64,000 nt of DNA from Gordionus sp. m RMFG-2023 (taxonomy: Eukaryota; Nematomorpha; Gordioida; Chordodea; Parachordodidae): contig NC_088778.1 of assembly GCF_954871325.1 (NCBI RefSeq), positions 31,136,730 to 31,200,729 on the forward strand. The letters are read 5' to 3'. Below are positions 24,101-36,100 of the stretch, piece after piece. Each line of letters begins with the position of its first letter. Within the stretch, counting starts at the first letter, position 1. The translations under genes and the position numbers were made by a program. The notes under the pieces are model-generated. The model saw nothing but the letters and a program-made list of their open reading frames with translations, ran no database searches and was not told where the DNA came from.

Positions 24101-27100
24101 TCATTCGAATGCAGGTCTTGATATGGTAGTCGTAGGTTTGGTAGTGGTGAGAGTTGTTGGGCTTACAGTAGTTCTTTGACTTTGTGTAGTTCGTTGACTT
24201 TGTGTAGTTCGTTGACTTTGTGTAGTTCTTTGGCTTTCAGTCGTTCGTTGACTTTGCGTATTATTTTGGATTTCAGTAGGTCTTGGACTTTGGGTAGTTC
24301 TCTGGCTTTCAGTAGTTCGTTGACTTTCCGTTGTTCTTTGGCTTTCAGTCGTTCTTTGACTTTGGGTAGTTCTTTGACTTTGGGTGGTTCTTTGACTTTC
24401 AGTAGTTCGTTGACTTTGCGTAGTATTTTGGATTTCAGTAGGTCTTTGAGTTTGGGTAGTTCTCTGGCTTTCAGTAGTTCGTTGACTTTCAGTAGTTCTT
24501 TGACTTTGGGTAGTTCTTTGACTTGCAGTGGTTCTCTGGCTCTCAGTAGTTCGTTGGCTTTCAGTAGTTCGTTGGCTTTCAGTAGTTCGTTGGCTTTCAG
24601 TAGTTCGTTGGCTTTCAGTAGTTCTTTGGCTTTCAGTTGTTCTTTGACTTTGGGTAGTTCTTTGGCTTTCAGTAGTTCTTTGACTTTGGGTAGTTCTTTG
24701 GCTTTCAGTGGTTCTTTGGCTTTCAGTGGTTCTTTGGCTTTCAGTAGTTCTTTGGCTTTCTGTCGTTCGTTGACTTTCTGTCGTTCGTTGACTTTCAGTA
24801 GTTCTTTGACTTTGGGTAGTTCTTTGGCTTTCAGTAGTTCTTTGGCTTTCAGTAGTTCTTTGACTTTCAGTGGTTCTTTGGCTTTCAGTGGTTCGTTGAC
24901 TTTGGGTGGTTCTTTGGCTTTCAGTAGTTCTTTGGCTTTCAGTAGTTCTTTGGCTTTCAGTAGTTCTTTGGCTTTCAGTAGTTCTTTGGCTTTCAGTAGT
25001 TCTTTGGCTTTCAGTAGTTCTTTGGCTTTCTGTCGTTCGTTGACTTTGGGTGGTCCTTTGGCTTTCAGTAGTTCTTTGGCTTTCAGTCGTTCGTTGGCTT
25101 TCAGTAGTTCGTTGACTTTGGGTTGTTCTTTGGCTCTCAGTAGTTCGTTGGCTTTCAGTAGTTCTTTGACTTTGAGTGGTTCTTTGGCTCTCAGTTGTTC
25201 GTTGGCTTTCAGTAGTTCTTTGGCTTTCTGTCGTTCGTTGACTTTGGGTGGTCCTTTGGCTTTCAGTAGTTCTTTGGCTTTCAGTCGTTCGTTGGCTTTC
25301 AGTCGTTCGTTGGCTTTCAGTAGTTCGTTGACTTTGGGTGGTCCTTTGGCTTTCAGTAGTTCTTTGGCTCTCAGTAGTTCGTTGACTTTGGGTTGTTCTT
25401 TGGCTCTCAGTAGTTCGTTGGCTTTCAGTAGTTCTTTGACTTTGTGTGGTTCTTTGACTTTCAGTTGTTCGTTGACTTTCAGTGGTCCGTTGACTTTGGG
25501 TTGTTCTTTGACTTTCAGTAGTTCTTTGGCTTTCAGTAGTTCTTTGACTTTGGGTAGTTCTTTGGCTTTCAGTGGTTCTTTGGCTTTCAGTAGTTCGTTG
25601 ACTTTGGGTGGTTCTTTGGCTTTCAGTAGTTCTTTGGCTCTCAGTTGTTCTTTGACTTTGGGTAGTTCTTTGACTTTCAGTGGTTCTTTGGCTTTCAGTC
25701 GTTCGTTGACTTTGGGTTGTTCTTTGGCTCTCAGTTGTTCTTTGACTTTCAGTGGTTCTCTGGCTCTCAGTAGTTCTTTGGCTTTCAGTCGTTCGTTGAC
25801 TTTGGGTGGTTCTTTGGCTTTCAGTAGTTCTTTGGCTTTCAGTTGTTCTTTGACTTTCAGTTGTTCTTTGACTTTCAGTAGTTCTTTGACTTTGTGTAGT
25901 TCTTTGGCTTTCTGTGGTCCTTTGGCTTTCAGTCGTTCGTTGGCTTTGGGTAGTCCTTTGGCTTTCAGTAGTTCGTTGACTTTGGGTAGTTCTTTGGCTT
26001 TCAGTGGTTCTTTGGCTTTCAGTCGTTCTTTGACTTTGGGTGGTTCTTTGGCTTTCAGTCGTTCTTTGGCTTTCAGTAGTTCGTTGACTTTGGGTGGTTC
26101 TTTGGCTTTCAGTTGTTCTTTGGCTTTCAGTAGTTCTTTGACTTTGGGTAGTTCTTTGGCTTTCAGTGGTCCTTTGGCTTTCAGTGGTTCTTTGGCTTTC
26201 AGTCGTTCTTTGACTTTGGGTGGTTCTTTGACTTTCAGTAGTTCGTTGACTTTGGGTGGTTCTTTGGCTTTCAGTTGTTCTTTGGCTTTCAGTAGTTCTT
26301 TGACTTTGGGTAGTTCTTTGGCTTTCAGTGGTCCTTTGGCTTTCAGTCGTTCGTTGGCTTTGGGTAGTCCTTTGGCTTTCAGTAGTTCGTTGACTTTCAG
26401 TGGTTCTTTGGCTTTCAGTCGTTCGTTGACTTTGGGTGGTTCTTTGGCTTTCAGTAGTTCTTTGGCTTTCAGTTGTTCTTTGACTTTCAGTAGTTCTTTG
26501 ACTTTGGGTAGTTCTTTGGCTTTCAGTGGTCCTTTGGCTTTCAGTCGTTCGTTGGCTTTGGGTAGTTCTTTGGCTTTCAGTGGTTCTTTGGCTTTCAGTC
26601 GTTCTTTGACTTTGGGTGGTTCTTTGGCTTTCAGTCGTTCTTTGGCTTTCAGTAGTTCGTTGACTTTGGGTGGTTCTTTGGCTTTCAGTTGTTCTTTGGC
26701 TTTCAGTAGTTCTTTGACTTTGGGTAGTTCTTTGGCTTTCAGTGGTCCTTTGGCTTTCAGTGGTTCTTTGGCTTTCAGTCGTTCTTTGACTTTGGGTGGT
26801 TCTTTGACTTTCAGTAGTTCGTTGACTTTGGGTGGTTCTTTGGCTTTCAGTTGTTCTTTGGCTTTCAGTAGTTCTTTGACTTTGGGTAGTTCTTTGGCTT
26901 TCAGTGGTCCTTTGGCTTTCAGTCGTTCGTTGGCTTTGGGTAGTCCTTTGGCTTTCAGTAGTTCGTTGACTTTCAGTGGTTCTTTGGCTTTCAGTCGTTC
27001 GTTGACTTTGGGTGGTTCTTTGGCTTTCAGTAGTTCTTTGGCTTTCAGTTGTTCTTTGACTTTCAGTAGTTCTTTGACTTTGGGTAGTTCTTTGGCTTGC

Positions 27101-30100
27101 AGTGGTCCTTTGGCTTTCAGTCGTTCGTTGGCTTTGGGTAGTCCTTTGGCTTTCAGTAGTTCGTTGACTTTGGGTAGTTCTTTGGCTTTCAGTGGTTCTT
27201 TGGCTTTCAGTGGTTCTTTGGCTTTCAGTGGTTCTTTGGCTTTCAGTAGTTCTTTGACTTTGGGTAGTTCTTTGGCTTTCAGTGGTTCTTTGGCTTTCAG
27301 TAGTTCGTTGACTTTGGGTGGTTCTTTGGCTTTCAGTTGTTCTTTGGCTTTCAGTAGTTCTTTGACTTTGGGTAGTTCTTTGGCTTTCAGTGGTCCTTTG
27401 GCTTTCAGTGGTTCTTTGGCTTTCAGTCGTTCTTTGACTTTGGGTGGTTCTTTGACTTTCAGTAGTTCGTTGACTTTGGGTGGTTCTTTGGCTTTCAGTT
27501 GTTCTTTGGCTTTCAGTAGTTCTTTGACTTTGGGTAGTTCTTTGGCTTTCAGTGGTCCTTTGGCTTTCAGTCGTTCGTTGGCTTTGGGTAGTCCTTTGGC
27601 TTTCAGTAGTTCGTTGACTTTCAGTGGTTCTTTGGCTTTCAGTCGTTCGTTGACTTTGGGTGGTTCTTTGACTTTCAGTAGTTCTTTGACTTTCAGTGGT
27701 TCTTTGGCTTTCAGTGGTTCTTTGGCTTTCAGTAGTTCGTTGACTTTGGGTGGTTCTTTGGCTTTCAGTAGTTCTTTGGCTCTCAGTTGTTCTTTGACTT
27801 TGGGTAGTTCTTTGACTTTCAGTGGTTCTTTGGCTTTCAGTCGTTCGTTGACTTTGGGTTGTTCTTTGGCTCTCAGTTGTTCTTTGACTTTCAGTGGTTC
27901 TCTGGCTCTCAGTAGTTCTTTGGCTTTCAGTCGTTCGTTGACTTTGGGTGGTTCTTTGGCTTTCAGTAGTTCTTTGGCTTTCAGTTGTTCTTTGACTTTC
28001 AGTTGTTCTTTGACTTTCAGTAGTTCTTTGACTTTGTGTAGTTCTTTGGCTTTCTGTGGTCCTTTGGCTTTCAGTCGTTCGTTGGCTTTGGGTAGTCCTT
28101 TGGCTTTCAGTAGTTCGTTGACTTTGGGTAGTTCTTTGGCTTTCAGTGGTTCTTTGGCTTTCAGTCGTTCTTTGACTTTGGGTGGTTCTTTGGCTTTCAG
28201 TCGTTCTTTGGCTTTCAGTAGTTCGTTGACTTTGGGTGGTTCTTTGGCTTTCAGTTGTTCTTTGGCTTTCAGTAGTTCTTTGACTTTGGGTAGTTCTTTG
28301 GCTTTCAGTGGTCCTTTGGCTTTCAGTGGTTCTTTGGCTTTCAGTCGTTCTTTGACTTTGGGTGGTTCTTTGACTTTCAGTAGTTCGTTGACTTTGGGTG
28401 GTTCTTTGGCTTTCAGTTGTTCTTTGGCTTTCAGTAGTTCTTTGACTTTGGGTAGTTCTTTGGCTTTCAGTGGTCCTTTGGCTTTCAGTCGTTCGTTGGC
28501 TTTGGGTAGTCCTTTGGCTTTCAGTAGTTCGTTGACTTTCAGTGGTTCTTTGGCTTTCAGTCGTTCGTTGACTTTGGGTGGTTCTTTGGCTTTCAGTAGT
28601 TCTTTGGCTTTCAGTTGTTCTTTGACTTTCAGTAGTTCTTTGACTTTGGGTAGTTCTTTGGCTTTCAGTGGTCCTTTGGCTTTCAGTCGTTCGTTGGCTT
28701 TGGGTAGTTCTTTGGCTTTCAGTGGTTCTTTGGCTTTCAGTCGTTCTTTGACTTTGGGTGGTTCTTTGGCTTTCAGTCGTTCTTTGGCTTTCAGTAGTTC
28801 GTTGACTTTGGGTGGTTCTTTGGCTTTCAGTTGTTCTTTGGCTTTCAGTAGTTCTTTGACTTTGGGTAGTTCTTTGGCTTTCAGTGGTCCTTTGGCTTTC
28901 AGTGGTTCTTTGGCTTTCAGTCGTTCTTTGACTTTGGGTGGTTCTTTGACTTTCAGTAGTTCGTTGACTTTGGGTGGTTCTTTGGCTTTCAGTTGTTCTT
29001 TGGCTTTCAGTAGTTCTTTGACTTTGGGTAGTTCTTTGGCTTTCAGTGGTCCTTTGGCTTTCAGTCGTTCGTTGGCTTTGGGTAGTCCTTTGGCTTTCAG
29101 TAGTTCGTTGACTTTCAGTGGTTCTTTGGCTTTCAGTCGTTCGTTGACTTTGGGTGGTTCTTTGGCTTTCAGTAGTTCTTTGGCTTTCAGTTGTTCTTTG
29201 ACTTTCAGTAGTTCTTTGACTTTGGGTAGTTCTTTGGCTTGCAGTGGTCCTTTGGCTTTCAGTCGTTCGTTGGCTTTGGGTAGTCCTTTGGCTTTCAGTA
29301 GTTCGTTGACTTTGGGTAGTTCTTTGGCTTTCAGTGGTTCTTTGGCTTTCAGTGGTTCTTTGGCTTTCAGTGGTTCTTTGGCTTTCAGTAGTTCTTTGAC
29401 TTTGGGTAGTTCTTTGGCTTTCAGTGGTTCTTTGGCTTTCAGTAGTTCGTTGACTTTGGGTGGTTCTTTGGCTTTCAGTTGTTCTTTGGCTTTCAGTAGT
29501 TCTTTGACTTTGGGTAGTTCTTTGGCTTTCAGTGGTCCTTTGGCTTTCAGTGGTTCTTTGGCTTTCAGTCGTTCTTTGACTTTGGGTGGTTCTTTGACTT
29601 TCAGTAGTTCGTTGACTTTGGGTGGTTCTTTGGCTTTCAGTTGTTCTTTGGCTTTCAGTAGTTCTTTGACTTTGGGTAGTTCTTTGGCTTTCAGTGGTCC
29701 TTTGGCTTTCAGTCGTTCGTTGGCTTTGGGTAGTCCTTTGGCTTTCAGTAGTTCGTTGACTTTCAGTGGTTCTTTGGCTTTCAGTCGTTCGTTGACTTTG
29801 GGTGGTTCTTTGACTTTCAGTAGTTCTTTGACTTTCAGTGGTTCTTTGGCTTTCAGTTGTTCGTTGACTTTGGGTGGTTCTTTGGCTTTCAGTCGTTCTT
29901 TGACTTTGGGTGGTTCTTTGGCTTTCAGTAGTTCTTTGACTTTGGGTAGTTCTTTGGCTTTCAGTCGTTCTTTGACTTTGGGTGGTTCTTTGGCTTTCAG
30001 TAGTTCGTTGGCTTTCAGTAGTTCTTTGACTTTGGGTAGTTCTTTGGCTTTCAGTGGTTCTTTGGCTTTCAGTCGTTCGTTGACTTTGGGTGGTTCTTTG

Positions 30101-33100
30101 GCTTTCAGTAGTTCTTTGACTTTGGGTAGTTCTTTGGCTTTCAGTGGTTCTTTGGCTTTCAGTCGTTCGTTGACTTTGGGTGGTTCTTTGGCTTTCAGTA
30201 GTTCTTTGGCTCTCAGTTGTTCTTTGACTTTGAGTAGTTCTTTGACTTTGGGTAGTTCTTTGGCTTTCAGTAGTTCTTTGACTTTCAGTCGTTCGTTGAC
30301 TTTGGGTGGTTCTTTGGCTTTCAGTGGTTCTTTGGCTTTCAGTCGTTCTTTGACTTTGGGTGGTTCTTTGACTTTCAGTAGTTCTTTGACTTTGGGTGGT
30401 TCTTTGACTTTCAGTAGTTCTTTGACTTTGCGTAGTTCTTTGGCTTTCAGTGGTTCTTTGGCTTTCAGTCGTTCTTTGACTTTGGGTGGTTCTTTGGCTT
30501 TCAGTAGTTCGTTGGCTTTCAGTAGTTCGTTGACTTTGGGTGGTTCTTTGGCTTTCAGTAGTTCTTTGACTTTGGGTAGTTCTTTGACTTTCAGTGGTTC
30601 TTTGACTTTGGGTGGTTCTTTGGCTTTCAGTAGTTCGTTGGCTTTCAGTAGTTCTTTGACTTTGGGTAGTTCTTTGGCTTTCAGTGGTTCTTTGGCTTTC
30701 AGTCGTTCGTTGACTTTCAGTAGTTCTTTGACTTTGGGTGGTTCTTTGGCTTTCAGTGGTTCTTTGGCTTTCAGTCGTTCTTTGACTTTGGGTGGTTCTT
30801 TGACTTTCAGTAGTTCTTTGGCTTTCAGTAGTTCTTTGACTTTGGGTGGTTCTTTGGCTTTCAGTAGTTCTTTGACTTTGGGTAGTTCTTTGGCTTTCAG
30901 TGGTTCTTTGACTTTGGGTGGTTCTTTGGCTTTCAGTAGTTCGTTGGCTTTCAGTAGTTCTTTGACTTTGGGTAGTTCTTTGGCTTTCAGTGGTTCTTTG
31001 GCTTTCAGTCGTTCGTTGACTTTCAGTAGTTCTTTGACTTTCAGTCGTTCGTTGACTTTGGGTGGTTCTTTGGCTTTCAGTGGTTCTTTGGCTTTCAGTC
31101 GTTCTTTGACTTTGGGTGGTTCTTTGACTTTCAGTAGTTCTTTGGCTTTCAGTAGTTCTTTGACTTTGGGTAGTTCTTTGGCTTTCAGTGGTTCTTTGGC
31201 TTTCAGTCGTTCGTTGACTTTGGGTGGTTCTTTGGCTTTCAGTAGTTCTTTGGCTCTCAGTTGTTCTTTGACTTTGAGTAGTTCTTTGGCTTTCAGTAGT
31301 TCTTTGACTTTCAGTCGTTCGTTGACTTTGGGTGGTTCTTTGGCTTTCAGTGGTTCTTTGGCTTTCAGTCGTTCTTTGACTTTGGGTGGTTCTTTGACTT
31401 TCAGTAGTTCTTTGACTTTGGGTAGTTCTTTGGCTTTCAGTGGTTCTTTGGCTTTCAGTCGTTCTTTGACTTTGGGTGGTTCTTTGGCTTTCAGTAGTTC
31501 GTTGGCTTTCAATAGTTCTTTGACTTTGGGTAGTTCTTTGGCTTTCAGTGGTTCTTTGGCTTTCAGTCGTTCGTTGACTTTGGGTGGTTCTTTGGCTTTC
31601 AGTAGTTCGTTGACTTTGAGTAGTTCGTTGGCTTTCAGTTGTTCGTTGACTTTGAGTAGTTCTATGACTTTGGGTAGTCCTTTGGCTTTCAGTGGTTCGT
31701 TGACCTTGGGTTGTTCTTTGACTTTGGGTTGTTCTTTGACTTTGTGTAGTTCTTTGGCTTTCAGTAGTTCTTTGGCTTACAGTAGTTTTTCTGCGTCTAC
31801 TTGTTTTGTGGGTTCTAGTTGTTTTAGGGAATTTGGTTTTTTTCAAAGTTCGGGTTGTTGTAGGAGTTCTAATTCTTTTTGTTGTTCTAATTGTTTTAGA
31901 GGTTCTAGTTATTATGTAGGTTCTAGTAATTTGGGAAGTTCTAGTTGTTCTAGGAGTTCTGGTTGATTTAGGAGTTCTAGTCGTTTTAGGAGTTGTAGTT
32001 GATTTGGGCGTTCTAGTCGTTTTAGGAGTTATAGTTGATTTGGGCGTTCTAGTCGTTTTCGGATTTGTAGTTGATTTGGGAGTTCTAGTCGTTTTGGGAG
32101 TTGTAGTTGATTTGGGAGTTCTAGTCGTTTTGGGAGTTGTAGTTGATTTGGGAGTTCTAGTGGTTTTGGGAGTTGTAGTTGATTTGGGAGTTCTAGTGGT
32201 TTTGGGAGTTGTAGTTGATTTGGGTGTTCTGGTAGTTTTTGAAGTTTCAGGAGTTCTTGTACTTTTTGGTTTCCTTCTTCTATGACTATTAATATCATGA
32301 GCAGTTGGTATTCTTCTATTAATATAATTTATTTCTCCTTCAAATTCTTCAGCAGGATTTCCAACTATAGTCTAAATATTAATTTCAAGATATTTATATA
32401 TTTATTTTTGTTTTCCAATTTTTCATATTATATTTTCATTAATATATTATATTATTTCTAATATTATTTTATTAATTAATTTATATATCATATATTTTTA
32501 TGCTATGTTTTTATAAAATTAGGTATTAAAGTAAATACTATTTATTATAAAATAAAATAGTTTCAAAAGAAAGATTATAAAAAAACCAATATCTATGCGA
32601 TTTATTGTAAGATCTTCAATAAAAATTTTAATACTTATTTAACTAACTTAATTATTGAATAATATAAAGGAAAAAGGATACTTAATTTTTATACCATTTA
32701 AGAGATCATTTCCATTATAAATATATTTATAATGGGTCAAATCCAAAATTTAATTTTTTAAAAAATTGATTATTTTTATGAATTTAAAAATAAAATTCTA
32801 AAGTTGTTTTAACTCTTTTTAAAATCACATTCATTTTGAAATAAAATTTAAAAAATTTATAAATCACTTTAATTATCACTTTAGTTAATATATTTCAATA
32901 TATTTAATTTGCATATGCATAATATAATACATTAAAAATTGGTTAAGAAGATATTTGAATCATAACTCAGATACCTCTTTTAAAGTTAACAGCTCTTTTT
33001 ATGATAAGAATTTTAAACTAAACATGAGCTGTCATTAAATGTACACGATTCGATTCTGATTTTGAATATTCCAACTGTCGATAATGACATATATTTAAGG

Positions 33101-36100
33101 TACATAATCAGGGAGCTAAACGGTTCTCTATTAAGTTCCGGATTTTTAGTATAAAGCACCCCATTAGATAAAAATATAAAGATATTACTGGGTTTTGTAT
33201 ATTTATATTAGATTTTATTTAAAAAAAATGTACATAAACCCGTAGAAACATAAATTAATTTAAAATTTTAATCTCTAATTAAAAAATATTAAAAATTAAA
33301 TAAGTTGATATTGATATTTTGGAAATTGGAATGTATATGTATATAAAATGTGTAAGAATAATGAATATTATTTTATAACATGAAAGTTTTACTTTTAATT
33401 ATTATCTAAATTTAATGTAATCACAAATTCTACGGGGGAGGGTGAGAAAGTATAATTTATATTTCTTTTTTTGTTTTATTTAGAGGGGAGTTTGAGGGTT
33501 AGAAGAAGGTAGGAAGTTATAAATGGTAGGATTTCTATAAGTTCAAATCTTTGATACAATAAGCAAAAGAAAATTAAAGCATTTTAAAATATTACAAAAA
33601 ATCTAACTTATCTAGGTTTTGAGAACATACAAAATTAACTGCAAATTTTAAATTATCTATATAAAAATGCTAAGAATTTCCACGACAAAGAGTTAATTAA
33701 TTTATTAAGGCACATTCCGTTACAATCTATCAGTTAGAGGAAGATCACTGCCTATAACTGGATATATTAATGTTATATGACATAAGGTATTTAATTTAAG
33801 TACAATAAAATAATTTGGGGAAATATAAAATATGCATGTAATCATATAATTCTCTTTATTTATAGTTGACCGATCATAATATGCAATAACAATTATAATA
33901 TAAAAAGAAGAGAAAACCTAAAAACTTTATTTAAAAAAATATACGAGATTTGGATAATTATTTATGAAGATTACTTTGTTAATATAAATAAGTATTTGGT
34001 AATATTTCTGTTAAATAATCTGATTATACCTTTTGGTGAAAATTTTATATTAAAATTTTTTTTATATCATTTTAAACGTTACATTATTTTTAATATCAAT
34101 TTGTATTTCACATATAATTGGTTATTTTTTTATTGTCATAAAAAGATATAAAGAGAGTTTTATTTTGGTTTGAAATGCTAATAAAATGTAATTTATAAAA
34201 AATAAAAGAAAAGAAAATTATGACTTATTCCAATAATATATAATAGAAAATTCTGTCTAAATACATCATGGTAATAATATAAAATAGAGGATTTTATCCA
34301 AATTTGTTATGGAGGCCAAATTACAACCAAAGCAATGGATGCTTTGAATAATTCCATATGACTGAATTTGTCAAGCTGGATTTCCTTAAATTGTAGCGAT
34401 GACAGCGCTCACATAGGGAAATTGCAGAATTTCTTCGACACCAGCAAGATCTCTAACGGAGAAAAGGCCGCGTTGTTTCTCCAAAGTTTCCAGATGACGA
34501 ATTCAATAACATTGGAACAAATTGCACGGAGGCAGACTTCCAGGATCCAATCGCTCTGCTTGGTAAATTCAAGCTACAACATCCGTCTAAGACTGAGACG
34601 CCAAACTCTAATTATTTTATGCTGCCACTCTAGACAAGGATGAGACGATATCGGCTTGTGTCACACGCCTAGCATGACTCACATAAGAATGCAAATTCAA
34701 TTACAGTTAGCGCAATATTGAGAAAGTAAGAGTTGCTTCAAATTCCAAAGATGTCAGGAGAGCGGTCAGGAGCTCTATGACTATAGAAGACATTTACAAT
34801 CTAGGTCTAGAGGAAGACATCACGGAGCCAAATGACATCAAGGGCGTGATGAAAGTTGAAGCCATTAATTTGAATAAATCACCTAAAGTACAAGAGGTTA
34901 ATCACATGGGCAGAGTCAAAAATAGCTATGTAACCACAAAACTAATTCAGGACTCTCATGCACATGGTAAATCTCTTATCAAGCAACACCATTTCATCAA
35001 TGACAATCGCCACGGACAACATTTCGATGAACGTTACGATGTACGTTGCGACTATTGCCGCGACAAACGATTTGATAAACGTTACCGGATACGCTACGAC
35101 AATGGCCGCTACAAACGATTCGACGGACGGCACGGCAATTTCCACGACAATCGTTTTGATCATAGTTACGATAATTGTCACTATAACCGCAACCGTTTTG
35201 ACAATCGCAACTACGACGATCGATACAACAATAGCGGGTACAACGTCCATGGCAATCGCCACGACTATCATTGTGACCATCATCAGCCCTGATCGACGGG
35301 ATGAGAACTAAACCAACTATCCCCGTCGTGGTCAGCACAGACACAACCCTCAAAATATTAATGGTTTTCCGAAATATTCGTCGAGGCCCAACCAGTACAA
35401 AAATGACAATAATACCTACAACAGATCTTCTGATTACAATATCGTGATTGTCACTTAAATACGAACCATGCTATGAACATCGAAGTAATCGATGATGACG
35501 ACGACCTAAACACAGACCTTAAAGAATATAATCTTCAGTATCTTGAAGTGTACAATCTGGGGGTCTACGACACCAGATATGACGCGTACAACGTAACGGT
35601 GAGATCAACTATACAAACATAGAAAGAGAAGCATTAGCAATAATTATTGCCATGAAGAGGTTCCAAGAATATCTTATTGGAACGAGGTTCACGATAATAA
35701 CAGATCACAAGTTTCTGATTTATATCTTCACCAAAGGATTGAAAGATAACACTGCCAGGTAAATGAGATCCAAAAATGGAATATTGCGATGGGGGCTTAT
35801 GACTACATAATCCACAGTCCGACAAGCTCAACGTAATACCAGACTGTCTGTCCAGATTTCCTTTGGCTGCTGACAACAAAGATATGCACGTGATGCAAGA
35901 TGACGAGCCATGCAAGGAGCTATTGGACATACCGATTAAGTTCGGGAAAGTATCTGCTGAGACTTAGAACGATAAAGAAATTATGGACGTCATCAGTTAA
36001 TAAGAAAAGATGAAGTCATACAAAACAAAACTTACAGGTTCATGGAAAATAAGCATAGAGTGATCATACCATTCAACATGAGAAAACTTATGCTGCAGGA

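Noticed and set aside
24163-31512. A 2449-codon minus frame of K-A-K-E-L-L-type repeats
   Set aside because: Second frame of the same repeat. The upstream exons join in phase to the T-E-S-Q-R-T frame, not to this one.
24176-31790. CRISPR array or satellite DNA reading of the 18-bp repeats
   Set aside because: There are no unique spacers, the unit is 18 bp and directly tandem, and it is flanked by spliced coding exons.
31846-31846. Start of the giant protein at a TTG codon
   Set aside because: The frame stays open without stops up to the splice acceptor at 32371, and the real start is in exon 1 at 40564.
24176-31966. A 2596-codon plus-strand open frame (S-S-L-A-F-S-type repeats)
   Set aside because: It is the antisense of the coding array. 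The unit happens to lack stops in this frame, there is no start context or splice partner, and the minus strand has the signal peptide, head exons and matching phases.
34942-35353. Several overlapping open frames on both strands
   Set aside because: They are alternative frames of the low-complexity gag-like region of the Gypsy fossil.
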